Shown: positions 36,211 through 44,449 of the stretch, in pieces
How positions within the stretch are numbered: the first letter of the stretch is position 1
Layout of the letters: every line of letters begins with the position of its first letter
Source of the DNA: Azospira inquinata
GTDB lineage: Bacteria > Pseudomonadota > Gammaproteobacteria > Burkholderiales > Rhodocyclaceae
Assembly (NCBI RefSeq): GCF_018905915.1
Contig: NZ_CP064782.1
Span: 2,356,001 to 2,420,000 of the forward strand
Direction of reading: 5' to 3'
Length of the DNA stretch: 64,000 bases
The notes under the pieces: generated by a model
What the model was told of the DNA's origin: nothing
The model's database searches: none
Seen by the model: only the letters and a program-made list of their open reading frames with translations
Made by a program: the position numbers and the translations under genes

Positions 36211-36318
36211 GGGACTTCTCCGTGGGTGTAGGGGGGCCCTCCCTAAGGGTGGGCGGCCCGGCAATGGCTGAAAAATGAAAAAGGGGAGGGGGCGGGATTT
36301 AGCCCGGCGGCGGGGCGG

Positions 36319-37032
36319 TCATGGCTCCCCCACTTCGATCCGGTTGCGGCCGCCCCGCTTGGCGGCGTAAAGGGCCTGGTCCAGGCGCTGGAAAGCCGGG
36401 GTGTAATCCTCCCCCATCTGGCCCAGGGTGACCCCCAGGCTGATGGTGACGGAGAGCAGGTGGTCGCCGCATTCAAAGGGGCTGTCCCCCACGGCCCGGC
36501 GCACCCGTTCCGCCGCGGCCCGGGCCTGGATCAGGGAGGGCTGGCGCAGCACCAGGAGAAATTCCTCGCCGCCAAAGCGGCCCAGCAGATCGTCCGGCGC
36601 CAGCTGTTCCTGGACCCGTTCCCCCAGGCCCCGGAGCAGCAGGTCGCCAGCCAGATGGCCGTAGGTGTCGTTCACCGCCTTGAAATGGTCGATATCCAGG
36701 AGAATCAGGGCGCAGCTGCCGGCGGCCAGGGCTTCGTCCAGGCGCAGGCGGATGGCCCCCTTGTTGAGCAGGCCGGTGAGGGGATCGTGTTCCGCCTGGT
36801 AGGCCAGGGTGCTGGTGGCCTGTTCCAGGCGCCGGTTGAGCCGGTTCATTTCCTTTTCCCGCCGGTCGGAAATCTTGATTAGCTGGCGGGTTTCCCGCAG
36901 CAGCTTTTCGTAGCCCTGGAGCAGTAGGGGCAGGGCCCCCAGGCGGGCGGCCTCGTCCCCCTGTTCCAGGGCTGCCCGGCTGGCGGCCACCAGGCTTTCT
37001 TCTTCCCCGAAAAGATTGAATTCCCCGCTCAT
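36319..37032 (-). CDS. siaD: diguanylate cyclase (GGDEF), SiaD-like
   Basis: A 237-aa protein. An N-terminal helical region (about 1-75) ends in the coiled-coil-like REKEMNRLNRRLEQATSTLAYQ, then the GGDEF domain: HDPLTGLLNKGAIR, LILLDIDHFKAVNDTYGHLAGD and active-site GRFGGEEFLL (GGEEF, catalytically competent). The RxxD inhibitory site (five residues before) is absent (RVQEQLAPDDLLGRF), so product inhibition may be lost. It makes c-di-GMP and is probably activated by SiaC. It overlaps the end of the upstream siaC paralog by four bases. Confidence 0.92.
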   Translation of the reverse strand: MSGEFNLFGEEESLVAASRAALEQGDEAARLGALPLLLQGYEKLLRETRQLIKISDRREKEMNRLNRRLEQATSTLAYQAEHDPLTGLLNKGAIRLRLDEALAAGSCALILLDIDHFKAVNDTYGHLAGDLLLRGLGERVQEQLAPDDLLGRFGGEEFLLVLRQPSLIQARAAAERVRRAVGDSPFECGDHLLSVTISLGVTLGQMGEDYTPAFQRLDQALYAAKRGGRNRIEVGEP

Positions 37033-37412
37033 GGCTTGCTCCGGGCCTGGCAATCCAGGTGGCGGAATTCGGCGGCCAGATCCTGTTCAAATTCCAGGCT
37101 CATTTCATCTTCCGGATCGTAATGCCAGACCACCTGGACCCCGTTTTCCCGGGCCGCCGCCTGATCCAGCAGGGAAAAGAGGTCGAACAGCACCTTGGTG
37201 CTGGAACTGTTGAAGTAGGCCAGATCGATATGGACTTCCAGGGGACGGCCGTCCCGCTGCTGTAAATAGCGCCGGGTGGCGGCCAGCAGGGGACCGAAAA
37301 AGGCGGCGGCGTTTTCCGGGTAGGCTTCTCCGGCCAGGGAGAGGCGGTGGGCGTCAAAACGGAAATCCACTTCCGGCGTATCGCGGCCGGCAGGGATATA
37401 GAGGTTGTCCAT
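37029..37412 (-). CDS. SiaC-like phosphoprotein (DUF1987), copy 2
   Basis: A 127-aa paralog of the 33.9-kb SiaC. It starts MDNLYIPAGRDTPEVDFRFD, with AYPENAAAFFGPL and IDLAYFNSSSTKVLFDLFSLL, so the phosphorylated loop YFNSSSTK is intact. It is first in the operon and overlaps siaD, suggesting that it pairs directly with the cyclase. The first ATG (37410-37412) lacks a good Shine-Dalgarno, and the longer reading frame upstream is not convincing because it runs into the terminator. Confidence 0.88.
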   Translation of the reverse strand: MDNLYIPAGRDTPEVDFRFDAHRLSLAGEAYPENAAAFFGPLLAATRRYLQQRDGRPLEVHIDLAYFNSSSTKVLFDLFSLLDQAAARENGVQVVWHYDPEDEMSLEFEQDLAAEFRHLDCQARSKP

Positions 37413-37510
37413 GGATAGGGAGTTCGCTAATGCTGGGGACCTGGGAAGGGAGTATGGGGACCACCTATTACGTTTGTATGAAGGCCATGTGACGCGGCCT
37501 GCGGCCATAA

Positions 37511-37538
37511 AAAAACCCGGGGAAACCCCGGGTTTTTG
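37511..37538 (-). terminator. bidirectional rho-independent terminator after emrB
   Basis: AAAAACCCGGGG and CCCCGGGTTTTT form a strong stem with an AAA loop and a T-run on either strand. It ends the efflux operon on the minus strand. Confidence 0.93.
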
Positions 37539-37551
37539 TGTGTTGCTGTCT

Positions 37552-39105
37552 TCAGTGCTCACCGCCCCCATGACCACCGGCGGTGAAGGGTGGCTTGGCG
37601 AACCAGACCACGGGGAGCAGGCAGAGGAAAAGAATGGCGGAGAGCCAGAAAAATTCGTTGGCGCCCAGCATGGAGGATTGGCTGGCCAGGAGCCGTTCCA
37701 GCATGCCCCGGGACTGGTCCGGGGTGAGGCCCAGGCCGTTGAGCTGATCCAGGGTCTGGGTCACCGTGGGGGAGTAGGCGGTGAGATGCTCTTCCAGGCG
37801 CACGTGGTGCAGGCTGTCCCGCCGGTCCCAGAGGGTGGTGGAGAGGGAGGTGCCGAAGCTGCCGGCCACGATGCGCATGAAATTGGAGAGCCCGGAGGCG
37901 TTGGCCACCTGATCCGTATGCAGTCCGGAGAGGGTGATACCCACCAGGGGAATGAAGAACAGGGCCATGCCCGCCCCGTTGATGATCTGGGGCAGCACGA
38001 TGGTGGCCACGTCCGCCTGGCTGCTGAAGCAGGCCCGCAGGTAGCTCACCACCCCCAGGATAATAAAGGCCAGGGAGGCGTAGATGCGGGGATCCACCTT
38101 GTGCATGGTTTTGCCCACCACCGGGGAGAGGAGCACGGAGAGCAGGCCCACCGGGGCGGTGACCAGCCCAGCCCAGGTGGCCGTATAGCCCATCTGGGTT
38201 TGCAGCCAGAGGGGCATGACCACCACGCCGCCGAAAAAGACCCCGTATCCCAGGCTGGTGCCCACGGCGCCCACGGTGAAATTGGCCCCCTTGAAGAGGG
38301 ACAGATCCACGATGGGATGCTTTTCCGTCAGCTCCCAGATGAGGAAGTAGGCGAAGCCCAGCACGGTCACCACCGCCAGGGTGATGATTTGGGGAGATTC
38401 AAACCAGTCCAGCTCCTTGCCCTTGTCCAGGAGGATTTGCAGGGCCCCCACCCAGACCATGAGCAGGGCCAGCCCCACCCCGTCGATGGGCAGCTTGCGG
38501 GTGGCGGTTTCCTTGCCTTTTAGCACCCGCCAGGTGACATAGCAGGCAATCAGGCCCACCGGGGCATTGATGTAGAAAATCCAGGGCCAGCTCCAGTTAT
38601 CCGAAATCCAGCCCCCCAGGATGGGGCCGCAGATGGGCGCCACCACGGTGGTCATGGACCATAGGGCCAGGGCCGTGCCCCGCTTCTGGGGCGGATAGCA
38701 GGCCAGGAGCAGGGCCTGGGAGAGGGGAATCATGGGGCCGGCCACGGCGCCCTGGATGATCCGGGCCGCCACCAGCAGGCCCAGGCTGGAAGCCAGACCG
38801 CAGAGAATGGAGGCGATGACGAAGCCCAGGGTGGCGTAAAGGAACAGGCGTACCTGGCCGATGCGCTGGGCCAGCCAGCCGGTGAGGGGCACGGCGATGG
38901 CGTTGGCCACGCCGAAGGAGGTGATTACCCAGGTGCCCTGGCTGGAGCTGACCCCCAGGTCCCCGGCGATGGAGGGAATGGACACATTGGCAATGGTGGT
39001 GTCCAGCACCTGCATGAAGGTGGCCAGGGACAGGGCGACGGTGGCCAGCACCAGGGCCATGCCCTGGAGAGGCGCCAGGGGCTGGGGGGCTTGATGGGCG
39101 GTCAT
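37552..39105 (-). CDS. emrB: DHA2-family MFS multidrug efflux protein, EmrB-like
   Basis: A 517-aa protein with about 14 membrane helices. The DHA2 signature is in helix 1 (FMQVLDTTIANVSIPSIAGDLG) and motif A appears as TGWLAQRIGQVRLFL. Motif C-like GPILGGWISDNWSWPWIFYINAPVG lies in helix 5. It exports hydrophobic toxicants by proton antiport together with EmrA and an outer-membrane channel. It is last in the marR-nodT-emrA-emrB operon, 12 bases after emrA. Confidence 0.94.
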   Translation of the reverse strand: MTAHQAPQPLAPLQGMALVLATVALSLATFMQVLDTTIANVSIPSIAGDLGVSSSQGTWVITSFGVANAIAVPLTGWLAQRIGQVRLFLYATLGFVIASILCGLASSLGLLVAARIIQGAVAGPMIPLSQALLLACYPPQKRGTALALWSMTTVVAPICGPILGGWISDNWSWPWIFYINAPVGLIACYVTWRVLKGKETATRKLPIDGVGLALLMVWVGALQILLDKGKELDWFESPQIITLAVVTVLGFAYFLIWELTEKHPIVDLSLFKGANFTVGAVGTSLGYGVFFGGVVVMPLWLQTQMGYTATWAGLVTAPVGLLSVLLSPVVGKTMHKVDPRIYASLAFIILGVVSYLRACFSSQADVATIVLPQIINGAGMALFFIPLVGITLSGLHTDQVANASGLSNFMRIVAGSFGTSLSTTLWDRRDSLHHVRLEEHLTAYSPTVTQTLDQLNGLGLTPDQSRGMLERLLASQSSMLGANEFFWLSAILFLCLLPVVWFAKPPFTAGGHGGGEH

Positions 39106-39117
39106 GGCAAATGCCGA

Positions 39118-40326
39118 TCAGGCGTGGGGCTGGGCCCCGGGGGCTTTGGTCTTGGCCTTGGCGCCCCCGTTGGCGGCGATGATGGCCTGGATGCGGGCAT
39201 CCGCCTCCTTCAGCTGGGTCTCATACACCGAGGTGGCGTAGGTGCTTTCGCTCCGGGGCGCCTGGGCCACAGGGGCGCCGGAATCGTCCCGGGTATCCAC
39301 TTCCGCTTCCATGGACAGGCCCACCCGCAGGGGATGTTGCTGCAATTCCTTGGCGTCCAGGGAGACCCGCACGGGCACCCGCTGCACCACCTTAATCCAG
39401 TTGCCCGTGGCGTTTTGGGCCGGGAGCAGGGCGAAGGCGGCGCCGGTGCCGGCCCCCAGACCCACCACCTTGCCGTGGTAGCTGACCTTGCCGCCGTAAA
39501 TGTCGGCGGAGAGGGTCACGGGCTGGCCGATGCGCATCTTACGTAGCTGCACTTCCTTGAAATTGGCGTCCACCCACAGGTGTTCCAGGGGCACGATGGC
39601 CAGCAGGGGCGTGCCCGGGGCTACCCGTTGGCCCACCTGGACGGCCCGCCGGGCCACCTGGCCCGTAACCGGGGCCGGGATGATGGTGCGGTGGTAGGCC
39701 AGATAGGCTTCTTCAAAGTGGGCGGCGGCCTTGGCTACCGTGGGATGGGTGGCGATCTTGGTGTTGTCCACCTGGGCCTGATTGGCGGCCAGGGCTTCCT
39801 GGGCGGCGGCCAGGGCAGCGGCGGCGCTCTTCACCTGGTCCTTGGCGTGGGCCAGTTCTTCCCCGGAGACGGCGCCGCTGGTGCCCAGCTTATCCCGCCG
39901 TCCCAGGTCGGCCTGGGCCTTGTCCAGATCGGCCTGACGCTGGGCCACATTGGCCTCCAGCTGGCTGGTGTTGGCGTAGAGGCCGCGTACGTCCCGCACT
40001 GCCTGGGCCAGCTGGGATTCGGCCTGATCCATGGCCACCTTGGTGTCCGCCGGGTCCAGCTTGATGACCGCCTGGCCCGCTTCCACCCGGTCCGTGTCGT
40101 CCGCGTTGATGGACACCACGGTGCCCGCCACCTGGGGCGTGAGCTGGATCAGGTTGCCCGCCACATAGGCGTCATCGGTGGATTCGAAATGCCGGGCGTA
40201 AAGGCCCCAGTAGGCGCCGTAGGCCACGGCCACCAGGGCGGCGGCGGTGGTCAGGGAGAGGAGCAGGCGGCGACGGCGGGCCTGATCGGGGGCAACGGGA
40301 GCGGAGGGTTTTTGATTGGCTTCCAT
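39118..40326 (-). CDS. emrA: EmrA-like membrane fusion protein (HlyD family)
   Basis: A 402-aa periplasmic adaptor. One N-terminal membrane helix (LLLSLTTAAALVAVAYGAYWGLYA) is followed by DDAYVAGNLIQLTPQVAGTVVSI (first half of the lipoyl domain), an Ala/Gln-rich coiled-coil hairpin (about 100-220) and YHRTIIPAPVTGQVARRAVQVGQRVAPGTPLLAIVPLEHLWVDANFKE. It bridges EmrB to the outer-membrane factor. The C-terminal tail is Lys/Ala-rich. Confidence 0.94.
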   Translation of the reverse strand: MEANQKPSAPVAPDQARRRRLLLSLTTAAALVAVAYGAYWGLYARHFESTDDAYVAGNLIQLTPQVAGTVVSINADDTDRVEAGQAVIKLDPADTKVAMDQAESQLAQAVRDVRGLYANTSQLEANVAQRQADLDKAQADLGRRDKLGTSGAVSGEELAHAKDQVKSAAAALAAAQEALAANQAQVDNTKIATHPTVAKAAAHFEEAYLAYHRTIIPAPVTGQVARRAVQVGQRVAPGTPLLAIVPLEHLWVDANFKEVQLRKMRIGQPVTLSADIYGGKVSYHGKVVGLGAGTGAAFALLPAQNATGNWIKVVQRVPVRVSLDAKELQQHPLRVGLSMEAEVDTRDDSGAPVAQAPRSESTYATSVYETQLKEADARIQAIIAANGGAKAKTKAPGAQPHA

Positions 40327-40365
40327 GGGAGTTCTCTGTGGGGCTGGGAATAGGGGAATGGATTT

Positions 40366-41805
40366 TTAGGATTGGGGCCGGGCTTGGTAGCCACCGCCCA
40401 GGGCCCGGATCAGGGCCACGGCGGTGTCTGCCCGGCGGGCCTGGAGTTCGGCCTGGAGGCGGCGCTGGGTGAGCACCTGGCTTTCGGCGGAAAGCACGGT
40501 GAGGTAGCTCACCAGCCCCTGGCCGTAGCGCTGCTGGGCGGCGCCGTAAGCCTGTTCGGCGGCGGAGAGGGCCTGGGCCTGGTCTACCAGCTGGCGTTCC
40601 ACGGATTGCCAGGTGCTGACCTGATCCGCCACATCCCGTACCGCATCCAGAAGGGTCTGGTTGTACTGGGCCACGGCGGCGTCGTATTCCCCGTTTTTCA
40701 GGGCCAGGTTGCTACGCAGGCGGCCCCCGTCAAAGATGGGCAGGCTGATGGCCGGGCCAAAGGTGCCCGACTTATTCACCCCGTGGAGCAGATTACCCAG
40801 GCCGATGCTCTGGAAGCCGGCAAAGGCGGCCAGATTCACGTTGGGATAGAAGGCGGCCTTGGCCCCGGCGATGTCCTTGGTGGCCGCTTCCACCCGCCAG
40901 CGTTGAGCGGTGAGATCGGCGCGACGGCCCAGGAGTTCAGCGGGCAGGTCGGCGGGCAGGGCCAGGGGGGCGGCGGGGGCCAGCTTGGGCCGTTGCAGGC
41001 TCAAACCCCGGTCCGGACCGGCGCCGGTGAGGGCGGCCAGCTGGTGGCGCAGCAGGTCGATACTTTCCTTGATGGATTCCACGTCCGTCTTGGCGGCGGG
41101 CACGGAGCCTTCGGACTGCTTCAGTTCAATGCTGGAATCCAGCCCGGCGGCGTAGCGCTGGCGGGTCAGTTCCAGGATTTTCTGCCGCTGGGCCAGGGTG
41201 CGCTGGGCCACGTCCAGAAGGTGATATTGCCGGTCCAGCTGGATATAGCTGCGGGTCACGGCCACTGCCAGCATCAGCCGGGTGGCGGCGCTTTCCGCCT
41301 CCGCTGCCTTGGCCTGGGAAATGGCGGCGGCAATGCCCGCCTTGTTGCGGCCCCAGAAATCCAGCTCATAGGAGAAATCCAGGCCCAGCTGGCCCACGTT
41401 GTAGGTGGCGCCGCCGTAGGGCGGGGGAATCAGGTAACCCTCGGGAAAGTGTTCCCGCTGGATATTGGTGCTGGCATTGACCTGTACCCCTTCACTGCTC
41501 TCGGCCAGGCCGATATAGGCCTTGGCCTGGGCGAAGCGGGCCTGGGCCAAAGTCAGATTGGGGCTGCCCGCCAGGGCTTCCGCCACCAGCCGGTCTAGCT
41601 GGGGGTCCCCCAGGTTGTGCCACCAGGTATCCCGGGGCCAGGCGTCATTGCGGGCCGGGGCCTGGGCCAGGGTGACCCGGGTTTCCAACTGCTGGCTGTT
41701 GAGCAGTTGGGCCGTGGGTTTCAGGTCACTGGCGCAACCGGCCAGGAGCAGGGCCAGGGCGGCACCGGAGAGGCAGCCGAGGCGTCGCTTAGGGATTGGG
41801 GTCAT
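40366..41805 (-). CDS. outer-membrane efflux lipoprotein (NodT/OprM family)
   Basis: A 479-aa TolC-like factor with a lipoprotein signal (LSGAALALLLAGC, lipobox LAGC). Two related halves each contain a long helical hairpin, e.g. LTLAQARFAQAKAYIGLAESS and ERQLVDQAQALSAAEQAYGAAQQRYGQGLVSYLTVLSAE. The segment LGRRADLTAQRWRVEAATKDIAGAKAAFYPNVNL is diagnostic of the NodT family. The ATG at 41803-41805 has GGAG upstream and lies just inside the marR end. It completes the tripartite pump. Confidence 0.93.
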   Translation of the reverse strand: MTPIPKRRLGCLSGAALALLLAGCASDLKPTAQLLNSQQLETRVTLAQAPARNDAWPRDTWWHNLGDPQLDRLVAEALAGSPNLTLAQARFAQAKAYIGLAESSEGVQVNASTNIQREHFPEGYLIPPPYGGATYNVGQLGLDFSYELDFWGRNKAGIAAAISQAKAAEAESAATRLMLAVAVTRSYIQLDRQYHLLDVAQRTLAQRQKILELTRQRYAAGLDSSIELKQSEGSVPAAKTDVESIKESIDLLRHQLAALTGAGPDRGLSLQRPKLAPAAPLALPADLPAELLGRRADLTAQRWRVEAATKDIAGAKAAFYPNVNLAAFAGFQSIGLGNLLHGVNKSGTFGPAISLPIFDGGRLRSNLALKNGEYDAAVAQYNQTLLDAVRDVADQVSTWQSVERQLVDQAQALSAAEQAYGAAQQRYGQGLVSYLTVLSAESQVLTQRRLQAELQARRADTAVALIRALGGGYQARPQS

Positions 41806-42283
41806 GGGGGAGTTCTCCGTTGGCAGCCGCTGCCCCGTTGGCCAGCATACGGCGCAGGAAGTCCCGGAACAGGTCCAGTTCTTCGGCGCTGAAGCCTTGT
41901 AGATGCAGGCTGAGGACGCGGATGATTTTATTGACCAGGGCCGGGTAGATGTCCCGTCCGGCCGGGGTGAGTTTGAGGTGAATGATGCGCCGATCCGTGG
42001 CACTTCGTTCCCGGGCGATGATGCCTTTTTCTTCCAGGCGATCCAGCATCCGGGTCATGGAGCCCGTGTCGTAGTTCATGCAGCGGCACAGGTCCGCTGC
42101 CGTCTTGGCCCGGCCGTGGGCCAGGGACATGAGGATGGGCAGCTGGGCACCGGTCATCCCCAGATCGGCCATTTCCGCATCCATGCTCTGCACCAGCCGG
42201 TTTTTCACCGAGCTGAGGAGATAGCCGATGCTGTCGTCCAGGGTATAGGTTTCCGGGGTATAGAGGGGTTCGCTGTCGGGCAT
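41789..42283 (-). CDS. MarR-family transcriptional regulator
   Basis: A 164-aa regulator with a winged helix: MTGAQLPILMSLAHGRAKTAADLCRCMNYDTGSMTRMLDRLEEKG, then RSATDRRIIHLKLTPAGRDI (the DxR wing). It is the first gene of the efflux operon and overlaps nodT by 17 bases. A perfect palindromic site overlaps its own promoter, so it probably represses itself and the pump and is released by a pump substrate. Confidence 0.94.
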   Translation of the reverse strand: MPDSEPLYTPETYTLDDSIGYLLSSVKNRLVQSMDAEMADLGMTGAQLPILMSLAHGRAKTAADLCRCMNYDTGSMTRMLDRLEEKGIIARERSATDRRIIHLKLTPAGRDIYPALVNKIIRVLSLHLQGFSAEELDLFRDFLRRMLANGAAAANGELPHDPNP

Positions 42284-42328
42284 GGGGGAAAATGTCAGCC
42301 GGGTATCTGTCTCGGCATTTACTGTTAT

Positions 42329-42365
42329 GGCAGCAATTATTTGCTGCCTGGGCAGTGATTGTCAA
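42329..42365 (-). promoter_or_regulatory. MarR operator over the efflux-operon promoter
   Basis: GGCAGCAA-TTAT-TTGCTGCC (42329-42348) is a perfect 8-4-8 palindrome. On the minus strand TTGACA (42360-42365) and AATAAT (42336-42341) form a promoter with an 18-bp spacer whose -10 sits in the palindrome centre. Confidence 0.85.
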
Positions 42366-42583
42366 GGAGGAAAATGGGGAAAAGGGCGGGTGCAGACGAG
42401 CGGCATTGGAAGGAAAAGCCCTTCCTGCGCCCATCCCCAGCCCATCTCCAACTCTTTTCCGGGGCGAGCCACCGGGCTGGGGCTGCGTTGAGGAAGGACC
42501 GTAGGGGGCGGGGCCCTTTCCCCCGAACCGGTTCTTCGGGAGAATAGGGGGCTGGCCCAGCCTTTGGGCGTTTGGAGTTTGTC

Positions 42584-42823
42584 ATGTCCCAGTCCGTCAC
42601 CGTCAATCCTGAAGATCCTTCCCTGCCCGTGTGGCGCCGGGATGACGGCAGCCCCGTGTCGTGCACGGAAAAGGTGAAGGTGCTCAACGAAAACTTCCGG
42701 GAATTGCGCCAGATGGCTCAGGATGCCCTGGAAGACGGCCTGCTCATGGGCTGTAGCGAAGATCAGCTGCGTCAGGCCCTGACGGAAATGGTCCAGGCCC
42801 TGGAGAACCCCTACCAGTCCTGA
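42584..42823 (+). CDS. conserved hypothetical 79-aa protein
   Basis: It starts MSQSVTVNPEDPSLPVWRRD, followed by DGSPVSCTEKVKVLNENF and a helical tail with LRQMAQDALEDGLLMGC and EDQLRQALTEMVQALENPY. This arrangement is familiar from small uncharacterised betaproteobacterial proteins. It is acidic, without a membrane segment. A TTGGAG Shine-Dalgarno decides the ATG at 42584. It is monocistronic, convergent with the HNH gene. Function unknown. Confidence 0.75.
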   Translation: MSQSVTVNPEDPSLPVWRRDDGSPVSCTEKVKVLNENFRELRQMAQDALEDGLLMGCSEDQLRQALTEMVQALENPYQS

Positions 42824-42840
42824 CGTCTGGCAGCGCCGCT

Positions 42841-43407
42841 TCAGGCCGCCAGTAGCCGGGAATTGGCGGGCAGCAGGGCGGCGAGGAATTCCATCTGGTC
42901 CGCCAGAATGCGCCGGTTGGCCAGAATCAGTCCCTCGTGAATGGACGGGGCATAGGGCACATAGCGCAAGGTCATGCCCGCCTGCTCCGGCGTGCGGGCG
43001 CCCTTCCGGTTGTTACAGCGAAAACAGGCGGTGGTGCAGTTATTCCAGCTGTCCCGCCCGCCCAGGGCCAGGGGCAGGATGTGATCCCGGGTCAGGTCGC
43101 CGCTGCTGAAATGTTTGCCACAATAGGCGCAGGTCTGCCGGTCCCGGTGGAACAGGGCGCTGTTGGTCAGGGCAATGGTCTGGAAGCGCCAGGCCAGGGG
43201 ATTGCGCCCCCGCAGGGCGAGAATGCTGCTGATGGTAATGGCGGAGGGCAGGCCGGTATGCCGGTTGCGACCGCCATGGAAGGTGAAGTGAAAGTCCCCC
43301 AGCTGGCGCGCCACCCGTCCGGCGCACTGATGGACCACCGCCTCCTGCCAGGTGAGCCAGGCGTAGGGGTAGCCGGAGACATCCAGGGCCAGGATCAGGC
43401 GGTCCAT
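42841..43407 (-). CDS. HNH endonuclease-family protein
   Basis: A 188-aa protein. The HNH domain is CAYCGKHFSSGDLTRDHILPLALGGRDSWNNCTTACFRCNNRKG split over about residues 95-140, with zinc-type CxxC pairs (CAYC, CFRC) and the DHILP/N core intact. The N-terminal part (MDRLILALDVSGYPYAWLTWQ) and a C-terminal YVPYAPSIHEGLILANR are conserved in stand-alone bacterial HNH proteins of unknown role. AGGAG precedes the ATG at 43405-43407; the longer reading frame upstream lacks such a site. No methylase or phage gene is nearby, so it is not an obvious restriction gene. Confidence 0.85.
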   Translation of the reverse strand: MDRLILALDVSGYPYAWLTWQEAVVHQCAGRVARQLGDFHFTFHGGRNRHTGLPSAITISSILALRGRNPLAWRFQTIALTNSALFHRDRQTCAYCGKHFSSGDLTRDHILPLALGGRDSWNNCTTACFRCNNRKGARTPEQAGMTLRYVPYAPSIHEGLILANRRILADQMEFLAALLPANSRLLAA

Positions 43408-43614
43408 GGTCGGTCTCCTGGAGACACGGCCCTTTGCCGGTTCCCGAATTGGGGATCCATGGGCCCGGGGGCACTCCCCGTTACCGGGCAGGAATGGGTA
43501 AAACCAAGCAGCATGGCCAACTCCCTGGAACACCTGATGGCCCACAGGTTAAACCAAAGGGGCTCTCCTTTCCAAGAAAACCCGCCGCCTCAGAGGCTTA
43601 TGTCCGGATATGGA

Positions 43615-43643
43615 TTGGTTTTCGTAAAATCGTTTGGCATAAT
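43615..43643 (+). promoter_or_regulatory. putative promoter of orphan tonB
   Basis: TTGGTT (43615-43620), a 17-bp spacer and CATAAT (43638-43643), 29 bases before the ATG. Confidence 0.4.
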
Positions 43644-43672
43644 TTTGAGCCAAAAGCGGGGCGGAGGTGACC

Positions 43673-44428
43673 ATGGAGGCGGAGACGGGAAGGGGCGATC
43701 TGGGCCGGGCTTTGCTGGTTTCTCTGGCGCTCCATGGGGCCCTGTTCAGCGCCGCCTGGCCCCTGTTGCAGCAGGTGGCCGCCAGCCGGAAGCCCCTGGT
43801 GGTGGCCCTGGGCCGTGCCGCTACGGAGAAGGGGGCTGCCCCGGTGCCGGAGGGGGCGGAGAAAAAAGCCCGGCCTGCCCCGGCAAAACCGGCACCGGCA
43901 CCCCAACCTGGGCCTATCCCGGGGGAGGCCCGGGTATCCGTGAGGGGGGCGGGGCCCCAGGGGCAAGGGCTCAAGGCCCCGGCGGCTGCGCCGGATGGTT
44001 CGGAAGCCACGGCTCCAATGACGTCGCCTCGCCCCGGGAAGCCTTCCCCGGATGCCAATGCAGTTATAGCAGCGCCCCAGGTCCCTCCTTCCCCTTCCGG
44101 TGGGGCTGGCCGGGAACAGGCCCTGGGGCCGGTGGATGGGGCGGGGCTGCGGCGCTATCGCATGAACCTGGCTCTGGCCGCCATGGGACGCTATGGTCGC
44201 GATGGTGGCCGCCCCTTGCCTGCCGACCTCAGGGGCACGGTGGTTCTGCGCTTACGCCGGGGCATGGGGCCTTTGACGGTGGCGGTGGCGGAATCCAGTG
44301 GCGACCCTGTCCTGGATCAGGTTGCCCGGGAACTGGTGCAGGCCGCCGGGGCGGAGGCGTCCCTGCCCCCCTCCCTGGGGGGCCTGGATTTCACCTTTAC
44401 CCTGCGGTTGAGTTTTGGCGAGGAGTAG
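43673..44428 (+). CDS. TonB-like energy transducer (orphan)
   Basis: A 251-aa protein with an N-terminal membrane helix (GRALLVSLALHGALFSAAWPLL), a long Pro/Ala-rich spacer (about 40-150) and a C-terminal TonB-type domain: LPADLRGTVVLRLRRGMGPLTVAVAESSGDPVLDQVARELVQAA. It lacks exbBD neighbours and may share the ExbBD encoded at 10.5-11.6 kb. GCGGAGG lies before the ATG at 43673; the GTG six bases earlier overlaps the Shine-Dalgarno. The canonical PTYP element is absent, so its receptor partners may differ. Confidence 0.8.
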   Translation: MEAETGRGDLGRALLVSLALHGALFSAAWPLLQQVAASRKPLVVALGRAATEKGAAPVPEGAEKKARPAPAKPAPAPQPGPIPGEARVSVRGAGPQGQGLKAPAAAPDGSEATAPMTSPRPGKPSPDANAVIAAPQVPPSPSGGAGREQALGPVDGAGLRRYRMNLALAAMGRYGRDGGRPLPADLRGTVVLRLRRGMGPLTVAVAESSGDPVLDQVARELVQAAGAEASLPPSLGGLDFTFTLRLSFGEE

Positions 44429-44449
44429 CCCTTGCTACCCCGGCTGCCT

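Noticed and set aside
43631..43650. Sigma-54 promoter before the orphan tonB
   Set aside because: TTGGCATAATTTTGAG shares only part of the -24/-12 pattern; a sigma-70 reading fits better.
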